6,461 bases of DNA from CAMYMG01 sp038259455 (GTDB taxonomy: Bacteria; Pseudomonadota; Alphaproteobacteria; Rhizobiales; Rhizobiaceae): positions 1 through 6,461 of the forward strand of contig JBBSOT010000302.1 of assembly GCA_038259455.1 (NCBI GenBank), read 5' to 3'. This document shows positions 1 to 5,315 of the stretch, in pieces. The notes beneath the pieces are model-generated. The model was not told where the DNA came from. It searched no databases and worked only from the letters and a program-made list of their open reading frames with translations. How positions within the stretch are numbered: the first letter of the stretch is position 1; the number at the start of each line of letters is the position of its first letter. Both the position numbers and the translations under genes were made by a program.

Positions 1-1778
1 CCCTCGGCGGCCAGCAGCGCTTCCTCGGTCGAGGTCTGGGTGTCGTTGAAGCCGTAGAGAACCATCGTCGGAATACTGCTCTTCACCGCATCGTGAAAGC
101 CGGGCGACGGCAGTGCCGGCGGAACATAGGCGCACAGATCGTAGGTGGTGGTGTCGACATAGGTCGACTTGGCAAGGAACTTGAATTTCAGCCCGTCGAC
201 TACCTTTTGCATACCCTCGCGGGAATTGAAGGGCGTGTCCTCGGTGCAGGCCACAACCATCAGGTCCAGCACATCGACCAGCGGCTTGTAGATGGTTCGC
301 GCCTCCTTCGACACGGCGGAGAAGACCTCGGCCACGTCGCCGTCCGTCAGTTGCGCCAAGAGGGCAAGCGTCGGGTCGATGTCATCTGCCGGAAGATGGT
401 CGACGATCAGCGCACGCAGGGTGTCGCGGTCGGGCGACTTGCGCGCCAGCGAGGCATAGGCGCTGGCAAAGCGCAGCATGTCCTCACGGGACCGCGTGCG
501 GACGATCGCGTCCGTCATCATCCGGTCCAGGCGCTTGGCAAGGCTTGTCACGTCGCGTGCTGACCGGGCCAGCGAGTCCGACAACGAGCTGAGCGCATAG
601 GCCCGGAACATGTCATTGCGCTTGGTGGTGGCGGCCTGTTCCAGCAGCAACCGCGCGATCACGGTCTGGTCCGGGGTCAGCTTGTCGGCATGGGCCTTGA
701 GAAGTTCGCCCGCATCGGGCGGCCGCGCCGTCGAGCCCGAGGCGAGCTGGTCGTAAGTTCCGGTCTCGCCGCGGTCCCATTCGGTCACGATCAAGGGAAT
801 ATGCCCGGTCGTGTTCGGCCAATGGCCGAAGGTGTTGCGGTCCTCGAACAGCGCAATCAGCGTACTGACATTGATCTCCGGTCGGCCGCGCGCGGCCGGG
901 ATCGGGTTCTTCTGCAGCTTGACCGCGACGCGCTGGATCGTCGCCTCGAGTTCGGGAAAGGCCGCGGCGCAGCCGGCATCGGCGGCACACTGGTCGATCA
1001 CCTGCTGCACGCCTTCCTGCACCGGCAGGATGTTGGTGTCGTAGGCGCGCGCATTGGGCGGGAACACGCTGTCGATCACCACCGAGCGCACGCCCTCGGG
1101 CGCGGTCCGCATCACCTCGAGCGCCAGCTTGGTGCCGTAGGAAACGCCATAGATGTTGTAGCCGTCATAGCCCAGCGTCTGCATTACGGCCCGGACGTCC
1201 TGCGCGTTTTCAACCGTGTTGTAGGCCGAAAGGTCACGTCCTTCCTTCTTCAACTCGGCCGTGCACTTGGAGAAGATCGCTTCCTGCTTGGCATTGTCGA
1301 TATTCTTGGGATTGAACAGGTCGACGAGGCTGTCCTCAAAGGTCGCAAAGCAGGTGACCATGTCCGAAGAGATGCCCGCTGCGCGCTGGTCGAAAGTCAC
1401 CACGTCGCGCCGGGCGCGGTGCCCGTCCCACAGTGGCACGACGATGCCGGCGAGGTCGCGGACCGCGCCACCGCCGGGTCCGCCGTGCAGATAGACCAGC
1501 GGATCGGGGGCGGGGCTCTGCGTGTGCGCCTTCAGCACGGCAAAGCTGAGTGCGATGCGCTGACCATCCGGTCTGCCATGGTTCTCCGGAACATTGACCC
1601 GGCCGCAGATGACGGTCTTGCCCTCGACCTCCGCAGCTGGCAGCGGGCGAGGACAGGCCTCGATGGTCACCGGATACTCGGCCCGCGCTCCACCCGCGGC
1701 GATCGTCGGAAAAGCATTGTCGGCCGGTTCGGCAGACAGGAGCGCCATGACGGCGGCGATGATCTGGTCGGCGTTCAT
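1..1778 (-). CDS. TAP-like alpha/beta hydrolase (putative peptidase), C-terminus cut by window edge
   Basis: Open for 592 codons from ATG at 1778 and still open at base 1, so the C-terminus is missing. Seen: oxyanion-hole motif HGGPGGG at residues 98-104, a DQRAAG strand at 130-135, nucleophile elbow GVSYG at 211-215 (predicted Ser213), and near the cut end PTMVLYGFNDTQTS at 570-583, where Asp579 is the likely catalytic acid. The catalytic His should lie just past the window. Known of the family: tripeptidyl-aminopeptidase/proline-iminopeptidase-like hydrolases have this order and a C-terminal TAP-like domain, and usually release residues from peptide N-termini; the substrate here cannot be told. 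The start was chosen for an AGGAG six bases upstream (1785-1789). An in-frame ATG at 1811 has no good ribosome site. The N-terminus (MNADQIIAAVMALLSAEPA) is mildly hydrophobic without a basic n-region, so export is uncertain. The usual DQRGTG is DQRAAG here. The gap to the upstream gene is 182 bases, so it may have its own promoter. Confidence 0.87.
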   Translation of the reverse strand, partial: MNADQIIAAVMALLSAEPADNAFPTIAAGGARAEYPVTIEACPRPLPAAEVEGKTVICGRVNVPENHGRPDGQRIALSFAVLKAHTQSPAPDPLVYLHGGPGGGAVRDLAGIVVPLWDGHRARRDVVTFDQRAAGISSDMVTCFATFEDSLVDLFNPKNIDNAKQEAIFSKCTAELKKEGRDLSAYNTVENAQDVRAVMQTLGYDGYNIYGVSYGTKLALEVMRTAPEGVRSVVIDSVFPPNARAYDTNILPVQEGVQQVIDQCAADAGCAAAFPELEATIQRVAVKLQKNPIPAARGRPEINVSTLIALFEDRNTFGHWPNTTGHIPLIVTEWDRGETGTYDQLASGSTARPPDAGELLKAHADKLTPDQTVIARLLLEQAATTKRNDMFRAYALSSLSDSLARSARDVTSLAKRLDRMMTDAIVRTRSREDMLRFASAYASLARKSPDRDTLRALIVDHLPADDIDPTLALLAQLTDGDVAEVFSAVSKEARTIYKPLVDVLDLMVVACTEDTPFNSREGMQKVVDGLKFKFLAKSTYVDTTTYDLCAYVPPALPSPGFHDAVKSSIPTMVLYGFNDTQTSTEEALLAAE

Positions 1779-1784
1779 GCTGTG

Positions 1785-1789
1785 CTCCT
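1785..1789 (-). promoter_or_regulatory. Ribosome binding site of the hydrolase gene
   Basis: AGGAG on the minus strand, six bases from the ATG at 1778. It decides this start over the in-frame ATG at 1811, which is preceded by a sequence with no Shine-Dalgarno match. Confidence 0.7.
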
Positions 1790-1845
1790 GTTTCCGGACC
1801 GTTGATGTCATCGCCGTTTCGAACGCGCTCGGCCGGTACGCTCCG

Positions 1846-1864
1846 GACGTCGTTCGGCGACGTC
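1846..1864. other. Perfect hairpin in the gap upstream of the hydrolase
   Basis: GACGTCG, a five-base loop, then CGACGTC form a perfect 7-bp stem with a UUCG-like loop in the plus sense. It lies 97 bases past the stop of the Gly-Tyr-repeat gene and 68 bases before the hydrolase ATG. There is no T-tract on either side, so a classical intrinsic terminator is not supported. It could be a Rho-independent-like stabiliser, a leader structure or a protein site. Confidence 0.35.
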
Positions 1865-1960
1865 AGGGGGACGCGGACCCCGGCCCGCGCCGCCGCCTCA
1901 GGATAGGGTCCCGCCGTTTCGACCGAGGCTGTACACGCCCAAGGAGTGTCGGCCCGCCGG

Positions 1961-2512
1961 CTAGAGCCGGGTGCCGCCCCTGACGTTGATCACTTCGCCG
2001 GTGTCTCGCATCTCGCAGACCATGTAGTCGTGGCCGACAGCCGCCTCGATCAGCCATTCATGTTTTGCGGGCGAGCGAGCTTTTGTGATGTGGACCTGAT
2101 GCGTGCTGACGCCGAAGTTCTGCGCCACGATCTGTGCGCAGCCCTTGTTGGCCATCGTGGGCGCGCGGCTGTCTGCAGGAATCTGGCGATGTGCCATGCT
2201 GTTGTCGCGTTCCCGATCTCCCGCCTGGTAGCCCTGCGCGTAGTCTCGAGTGCTACGGTGCTCGTTGTAGGCATAGCCGTGCACGCCGTCGCGATAGCCG
2301 CGCTCGAATTCGGCGGTAGAATCGCCGTTTTCGGGTTCGTAGCCGCCAGTATAGTGGTGGTTCCCGTGGGCCAGGGCCGCGATGCCCAGGATGGCAATCG
2401 CTGCTGCCGCCGCCGCGGCCTTGTCCTTGTCAGACATTCTCGCTGCTGCGGGTTGTGCGGCCAGGCCCACCATCAGTGCCGCTGCGGCGAGAATGGATAT
2501 TATCCGTTTCAT
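1961..2512 (-). CDS. Exported protein with poly-Ala hydrophobic segment, Gly-Tyr repeats and two-Cys C-terminal domain
   Basis: 183 residues, function unknown. Seen: a Sec signal peptide (KR n-region, hydrophobic core, likely cleavage after Ala24 in PAAA|R); a second Ala-rich hydrophobic stretch at 32-49 that could span or dip into a membrane; then two Gly-Tyr units, ERGYRDGVHGYAYN around 70-83 and YAQGYQAGDRERDN at 91-104, with the GYxxG cores 22 residues apart. The C-terminal domain (about 121-183) contains Cys125 and Cys166, a likely disulfide in the periplasm, followed by a C-x5-G-x-V-x2-V pattern. The same pattern ends the lipoprotein at 2981-3301. Proteins with such paired GYxxG units are common, unnamed exported proteins in rhizobia (from memory, not searched). 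AAGGAG nine bases upstream (2522-2527) supports the ATG. The gene sits 124 bases downstream of the 98-residue gene, in the same direction. Confidence 0.88.
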   Translation of the reverse strand: MKRIISILAAAALMVGLAAQPAAARMSDKDKAAAAAAAIAILGIAALAHGNHHYTGGYEPENGDSTAEFERGYRDGVHGYAYNEHRSTRDYAQGYQAGDRERDNSMAHRQIPADSRAPTMANKGCAQIVAQNFGVSTHQVHITKARSPAKHEWLIEAAVGHDYMVCEMRDTGEVINVRGGTRL

Positions 2513-2521
2513 CTGTCTTCA

Positions 2522-2527
2522 CTCCTT
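2522..2527 (-). promoter_or_regulatory. Ribosome binding site of the Gly-Tyr-repeat gene
   Basis: A consensus AAGGAG on the minus strand, nine bases before the ATG at 2512. It is one of the two best Shine-Dalgarno matches in the window and fixes the start at the signal peptide. Confidence 0.7.
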
Positions 2528-2543
2528 TGATTTCAACTTCGGG

Positions 2544-2557
2544 CTTCCGTCCGGAAG
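2544..2557. other. 14-base palindrome upstream of the Gly-Tyr-repeat gene
   Basis: CTTCCG-TC-CGGAAG is a perfect dyad with 6-bp arms and a two-base centre, 32-45 bases before the ATG at 2512. Given its place it could be an operator over the promoter or a leader hairpin. No regulator is indicated by the sequence. Confidence 0.3.
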
Positions 2558-2596
2558 TCCGGGACGAGAAGCGACCATCGATCAATTCATTGCGAC

Positions 2597-2613
2597 GGCC
2601 AGCAGGGCTGACC
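2597..2613 (-). terminator. Possible weak terminator hairpin after the 98-residue gene
   Basis: In the minus-strand RNA, GGUCAGC-CCU-GCUGGCC makes a 7-bp stem (one G-U pair) with a three-base loop, starting 23 bases after the TAG stop. No U-tract follows, so termination is only a possibility; it could equally be a processing or stability element. Confidence 0.3.
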
Positions 2614-2636
2614 GCTCTCAAATCGCGTTCCCTGGA

Positions 2637-2933
2637 CTACTGCACGGTGCAAATGCCGTTGGCGCCGCCTCGTGCGGTGTAGGATACCAAGGGCGTACCG
2701 TCCGGATTGATGGTGACAGAGATCGTGACGTGATCGTGCGTCGCCTCGTAGGCGTTGGCATTGAAGATCTTCAGCTTGCCTTCCTTGCCGTTGATGTAGA
2801 TCGGGCCGCCCTGGTCGGCGTGCACCTCGATGTTCATCGGACAGGTGGCGTTGAAGAACGGTATCGCTGCAGCGGCGGGAGCGGCGGCTGTGATCGCAGC
2901 GACGATGGCCACGGTTCGAACGATCGGGAACAT
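2637..2933 (-). CDS. Small periplasmic protein of unknown function (98 aa)
   Basis: 98 residues with a clear Sec signal peptide (basic n-region with Arg6, core VAIVAAITAAAPAAA, cleavage near AAA|AIPF, about residue 22). The mature chain of about 75 residues alternates short hydrophobic and polar stretches as expected for a small all-beta fold. Readable blocks are IEVHADQGGPIYINGKE, HVTISVTINPDGTPLVSYT and a terminal GANGICTVQ. Two cysteines (in NATCPM and NGICTV) bracket the mature domain and probably form a disulfide. I do not recognise a named family, and no catalytic motif is visible. The ATG at 2933 was chosen because AAGGAG lies eight bases upstream (2942-2947) and the signal peptide begins there; an in-frame ATG at 3047 adds a charged, unlikely leader that overlaps the preceding gene. 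The 47-base gap to the lipoprotein gene upstream suggests cotranscription. Confidence 0.87.
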   Translation of the reverse strand: MFPIVRTVAIVAAITAAAPAAAAIPFFNATCPMNIEVHADQGGPIYINGKEGKLKIFNANAYEATHDHVTISVTINPDGTPLVSYTARGGANGICTVQ

Positions 2934-2941
2934 TCTGTTGG

Positions 2942-2947
2942 CTCCTT
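2942..2947 (-). promoter_or_regulatory. Ribosome binding site of the 98-residue gene
   Basis: AAGGAG on the minus strand, eight bases from the ATG at 2933. It rules out the longer reading from 3047, which would overlap the lipoprotein gene. Confidence 0.75.
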
Positions 2948-2980
2948 GGGATGATGACAAAGTTTCTGCGAGGCGCGATG

Positions 2981-3301
2981 CTAGAGGGCACCCTCGTCGG
3001 TGAGCGACATGACGTCCGCCACGACTCCCGAGTTCGACACGAGGCATCGCCAGGGCGCGCGGTTCGGTCCCACGCCGACCTTCACCTGCGAGTTGGCTTC
3101 GGAGTAGACCATCTCGATGATCGTCAGATCAAAGTTGTTCGTGATGCGGCGGACCTCGCGCAGGCAGGCTGTGCGAGCTATTTCAGGCACGCTCTGGTCC
3201 ATCAACGGTAACGGACCGGAATCTCCCGACTGACCGGAGTCAGTAGTGCATCCCGAGACGAAGATGGATGCGATAATTGCTGCATAGTATATCTTGACCA
3301 T
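2981..3301 (-). CDS. Small lipoprotein with two-Cys C-terminal domain
   Basis: 106 residues. Seen: a lipoprotein signal (MVKIYYAAIIASIF) ending in lipobox VSGC, with Cys18 as the lipidated residue. Thr follows at +2, not Asp, which by the usual Lol sorting rule predicts the outer membrane. A Ser/Gly/Asp-rich linker (19-33) follows, then a domain from about 36 to 106 with Cys46 and Cys86, 39 residues apart, and the block RAPWRCLVSNSG ending DVMSLTDEGAL. I recall similar APW[RK]CLxSxxG...MSLTDEG endings in rhizobial envelope proteins of unknown function, sometimes alongside SH3 domains; this is memory, not a search. The cysteine spacing and the downstream G-x-V-x2-V pattern match the end of the protein at 1961-2512. 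GAGG seven bases upstream of the ATG is an adequate ribosome site. The upstream gap is AT-rich and holds an FNR-like box, so a promoter probably lies there. Confidence 0.9.
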   Translation of the reverse strand: MVKIYYAAIIASIFVSGCTTDSGQSGDSGPLPLMDQSVPEIARTACLREVRRITNNFDLTIIEMVYSEANSQVKVGVGPNRAPWRCLVSNSGVVADVMSLTDEGAL

Positions 3302-3320
3302 CGAATGCCCTCAATAATGA

Positions 3321-3331
3321 TCTATACTGTA
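3321..3331 (-). promoter_or_regulatory. Candidate -10 region for the lipoprotein gene
   Basis: The minus strand reads TACAGTATAGA across this stretch, offering TACAGT or TATAGA as a -10 element about 20-30 bases before the ATG at 3301. No good -35 stands at 16-18 bases upstream, which would suit an activator-dependent promoter. It overlaps a small dyad (CTGTA-N6-TACAG, 3327-3342). The exact start of transcription cannot be fixed from the sequence. Confidence 0.3.
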
Positions 3332-3358
3332 AGAAGATACAGAGATGTTTTCTTGTCT

Positions 3359-3372
3359 TTGATCCAGGTCAA
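3359..3372. promoter_or_regulatory. FNR/FixK-type box (TTGATCCAGGTCAA)
   Basis: TTGAT-CCAG-GTCAA matches the FNR consensus TTGAT-N4-ATCAA at 9 of 10 fixed positions and fully fits the alphaproteobacterial TTGA-N6-TCAA anaerobox. It lies in the 93-base gap between the SH3/PPC gene and the lipoprotein gene, centred 64 bases before the lipoprotein ATG. The spacing to the candidate -10 elements (27 or 32 bases) is longer than the 22 of a standard class II site, so activation is plausible but not certain. Confidence 0.45.
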
Positions 3373-3394
3373 CTACTGCATATTTCTCGCACTC

Positions 3395-4093
3395 TTATCC
3401 TCCTCCCGACTCGACCAGGAACCGTCCTGCTACCCAGCCGTTTGCGCTGCCATCGCGGCGCTCTACGCGGCACCAGCGCGTCTGTCCATTCATGCGGCAG
3501 CCGAGGTTGCGAAGCACCGCGCCATTGCGCAGGCGCGCCACTGTCGTCGCCTGCGCAGATGGCCGCGAACGGACGTTGAGCCGATCGCCCGCCGGCACTT
3601 TCGCGACTCTCCAGAAGTCGGGTCCGCCTGCGAAGCTGTCGGCAAAATCGGGCTGGCGGGTACCCTGGTCTCCGCCCGTCACCTCGACCGTCAGCGAGAA
3701 GTCCGCGCTCTCGCCTCTCCGCGCGGCATTGCGCATCAGGTAGACTTCGACGATGTAGTCGCCACTCGATGGCACGATGACGTCGCCGATATTGCCGTCG
3801 ACGGAGCCATTGAACAGCGCCTCGGACGAACCTCGCGACTTGATGTTCAGGTAGCTGCTTGGATTGCTGGTGCGGAGCGTCGCCGCCAATCTCTGGCCGG
3901 CCGTGACGCGCACGATGTAGTCGATGCCATCGTAGCCTGAAATCGTGTCGCGCACCGTGCGCGAACTGCGACCCGGTGCAAAGCTGATCCGCTCGGTGCG
4001 ATCCTGCGCGTACGCCGGTGTGACCCACACGCCCGACGTGGCGAAACCGGACACGAGAAGCATCGCGCACACTGCCAGAGCAAACCAACGCAT
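3395..4093 (-). CDS. Exported protein with PPC-like beta domain and C-terminal SH3-like domain
   Basis: 232 residues. Seen: a signal peptide (MRW..., hydrophobic to residue 24, cleavage at AYA29|QD). Residues about 35-139 resemble a bacterial pre-peptidase C-terminal (PPC) beta-sandwich: GYDGIDYIVRVTAGQRL, a SYLNI strand, VPSSGDYIVEVYL and a closing FSLTVEVTG. After a short linker, residues 160-229 form an SH3-like domain: FWRVAKVP, the typical LNVRSRPS block (172-179), TTVARLRNGAVL, Cys199 and Cys208 (likely disulfide), and the closing GWVAGRFL. Known: bacterial SH3 domains often bind peptidoglycan or wall peptides, and PPC domains accompany secreted proteins. There is no enzyme domain, so a binding or scaffold role at the wall is inferred. 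The ATG at 4093 has GAGG eight bases upstream and starts the signal peptide; the in-frame ATG at 4189 adds 32 unlikely residues. It lies 122 bases downstream of the LysR gene, same strand. Confidence 0.92.
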   Translation of the reverse strand: MRWFALAVCAMLLVSGFATSGVWVTPAYAQDRTERISFAPGRSSRTVRDTISGYDGIDYIVRVTAGQRLAATLRTSNPSSYLNIKSRGSSEALFNGSVDGNIGDVIVPSSGDYIVEVYLMRNAARRGESADFSLTVEVTGGDQGTRQPDFADSFAGGPDFWRVAKVPAGDRLNVRSRPSAQATTVARLRNGAVLRNLGCRMNGQTRWCRVERRDGSANGWVAGRFLVESGGG

Positions 4094-4215
4094 CGAGGGA
4101 GCCTCACCCGAACAAGCAAACCGGAAGTCAGGGATTTGTAATTGATGTTCCCTCGGGTGCACCAATGAATTCTCCCGGCCTTCCGGCAAAGGAACTCATG
4201 TATCGATGCTTCGGG

Positions 4216-5127
4216 TTACTTGGCCGCCAAGAATTCGGTTCCGTTGCCCTTTGGCTGCCGGGGCAGTTGCGACTTGAACCACCTTACGAGGGAATCCAGA
4301 GCCGGCTCGCTGCGACGGCTCTCCTTGACGCAGAGGTAGTAGTCCTCATGGGTCGGCAGCGACACGTCGTCGAGCAGTCGGACACTGCCGGTTTCCAGAT
4401 CTCGCGCTGCCAGAAAGTCCGGCACAAGGGCCGCCCCCAGCCCGGCCTTCACCATTTCTAGCGCGACCAGATAATGCGACGCGAAGAGCCAGCGCCCTTT
4501 CGAAGGCCGCACTGTGCTGCGCCCAGACAGGGTTGCAAGAGCCATCCAGTCGGCACCCTGACGGCCGGGCTGGAGGTCGGTCGTGATCAACGCCGGCTCG
4601 GCATTGCTTCCTGAAGAAACGACAGGGACCAGTTTCTCTGGCCAGAGTAGCAGTGCGTAGAAACCCTTCTCGGTCGGCAGGGTGGTGACGAAAGCGTCTG
4701 CGACAGCGTCGGTCAGTTCCGGGTCCCGCGCGTACATGCAAAGCTGCAGATCAAACGACGGGTCGGTCGCGTAGAAGCCGCCAAGCCGCGGCACGAGCCA
4801 GGCGGGACCGAAACTGCTACAGACCGCAAGCCTCACGACATTGTGAGTGCCGCCGATCGCATCCCCGACCGAACGTTCGATCGCGGCGAAGGCCGGCTGG
4901 AGCTTGCGGGCGAGCCGGTCGCCGGCCTCTGTCAGGGCTATGCCGCGACCTTGCTTCTGAAGCAGGCGTTCGCCGATCAGATCGGACAGGATGCGCAATT
5001 GGTGGCTGATTGCGCTTTGCGTCACCCCGAGCTCGGCTGCAGCAGCCGAGACGGACAGGTGGCGCGAGACGGCCTCGAACGCCTCGAGCGCGCGGAAGTT
5101 CTGTCGGTATTCCATCTGGGCGAACAT
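4216..5127 (-). CDS. LysR-type transcriptional regulator (GcvA/AmpR-like)
   Basis: 303 residues, normal for the family. Seen: the N-terminal winged helix-turn-helix, residues 10-69, with the characteristic LSVSAAAAELGVTQSAISHQ (24-43) and the wing KQGRGIALTEAGDRL. A linker helix follows, then an effector-binding domain from about 95 to 290 (VVRLAVCSSFGPAWLVPRL opens it; GLGAALVPDFLAARDLETG near its end). Known: regulators of this subgroup bind a small effector and usually control their own gene and a divergent neighbour. Here the divergent neighbour is the L,D-transpeptidase, which is the best candidate target (inference). An ATC-N9-GAT operator lies 10-30 bases before the start. No clear ribosome site precedes the ATG at 5127 or the in-frame ATG at 5115, so the true start may be either; both keep the whole DNA-binding domain. 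The effector cannot be read from the sequence. Confidence 0.95.
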   Translation of the reverse strand: MFAQMEYRQNFRALEAFEAVSRHLSVSAAAAELGVTQSAISHQLRILSDLIGERLLQKQGRGIALTEAGDRLARKLQPAFAAIERSVGDAIGGTHNVVRLAVCSSFGPAWLVPRLGGFYATDPSFDLQLCMYARDPELTDAVADAFVTTLPTEKGFYALLLWPEKLVPVVSSGSNAEPALITTDLQPGRQGADWMALATLSGRSTVRPSKGRWLFASHYLVALEMVKAGLGAALVPDFLAARDLETGSVRLLDDVSLPTHEDYYLCVKESRRSEPALDSLVRWFKSQLPRQPKGNGTEFLAAK

Positions 5128-5136
5128 CCGTGGATC

Positions 5137-5157
5137 GTGATCCGGATGCTAGATCAC
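5137..5157. promoter_or_regulatory. LysR-type operator (ATC-N9-GAT dyad)
   Basis: GTGATC, nine bases, GATCAC: a perfect dyad with 6-bp arms that holds the LysR-family T-N11-A motif in its ATC-N9-GAT form. It sits 10-30 bases before the LysR ATG and about 160 bases before the transpeptidase start. A second small dyad (GGATC-GT-GATCC, 5132-5143) overlaps its left arm. So close to the LysR start it would suit autorepression. Confidence 0.6.
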
Positions 5158-5208
5158 CTTTCGAGCGAACGCACGCACGGTTTATCCTGCCATGTCACCT
5201 GACCCATG

Positions 5209-5226
5209 AATTCCCTCGACGGAATT
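5209..5226. other. Inverted repeat AATTCC-N6-GGAATT in the divergent promoter region
   Basis: Perfect 6-bp arms with a six-base spacer, 14 bases upstream of the candidate -35 of the transpeptidase gene. Its position is typical for an activator or repressor site serving the rightward promoter, but no family consensus is matched. Confidence 0.3.
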
Positions 5227-5239
5227 GCTATCAATCTCA

Positions 5240-5268
5240 TTGGACGCCTTCTGTCGTGTCGGTAGACT
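5240..5268 (+). promoter_or_regulatory. Candidate sigma-70-type promoter of the L,D-transpeptidase gene
   Basis: TTGGAC (5240-5245) and TAGACT (5263-5268) are separated by exactly 17 bases. The match is moderate (3/6 and 4/6). Transcription would begin near 5275, giving a leader of about 40 bases. This is the best rightward candidate in the divergent region, but such matches also occur by chance. Confidence 0.3.
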
Positions 5269-5315
5269 GTACGCCATGTGCTGCTCCAGCGCACAAGGTG
5301 ACGGGCGACGCGACG

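Noticed and set aside
690..1805. Long plus-strand open frame of 371 codons, and a shorter one at 93-563
   Set aside because: Both lie antisense to the alpha/beta hydrolase, which has clear HGGPGGG and GVSYG motifs. The plus-strand products are Arg/Gly/His-rich with no recognisable domain, as expected from the opposite strand of G+C-rich coding DNA.
1957..1970. CCGGCT-AG-AGCCGG palindrome over the stop of the Gly-Tyr-repeat gene as a terminator
   Set aside because: The usable stem is only 5 bp once a four-base loop is allowed, it includes the stop codon, and no T-tract follows, so it is not listed as a terminator.
1946..2530. Plus-strand open frame of 194 codons
   Set aside because: It is the mirror of the Gly-Tyr-repeat gene, which has a signal peptide and consensus ribosome site on the minus strand.
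2637..3047. Longer reading of the 98-residue protein from ATG 3047
   Set aside because: The extra 38 residues are highly charged, overlap the lipoprotein gene and push the signal peptide inside the chain. AAGGAG stands directly before ATG 2933.
3305..3940. Plus-strand open frame of 211 codons, plus a 239-codon minus-strand frame at 3369-4088
   Set aside because: Both overlap the SH3/PPC gene in other frames and yield Arg-rich products without domains. The real frame shows a signal peptide and an SH3 signature.
3395..4189. Longer reading of the SH3/PPC protein from ATG 4189
   Set aside because: It puts 32 polar residues ahead of a clear signal peptide that begins at ATG 4093, which has its own GAGG site.
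4094..4215. Promoter and terminator between the LysR and SH3/PPC genes
   Set aside because: I saw only a weak TTGGTG / ATTACA pair, short CCGG and GGTGCACC palindromes and a 7-base inverted repeat (4105-4111 with 4153-4159). None is strong enough to call.
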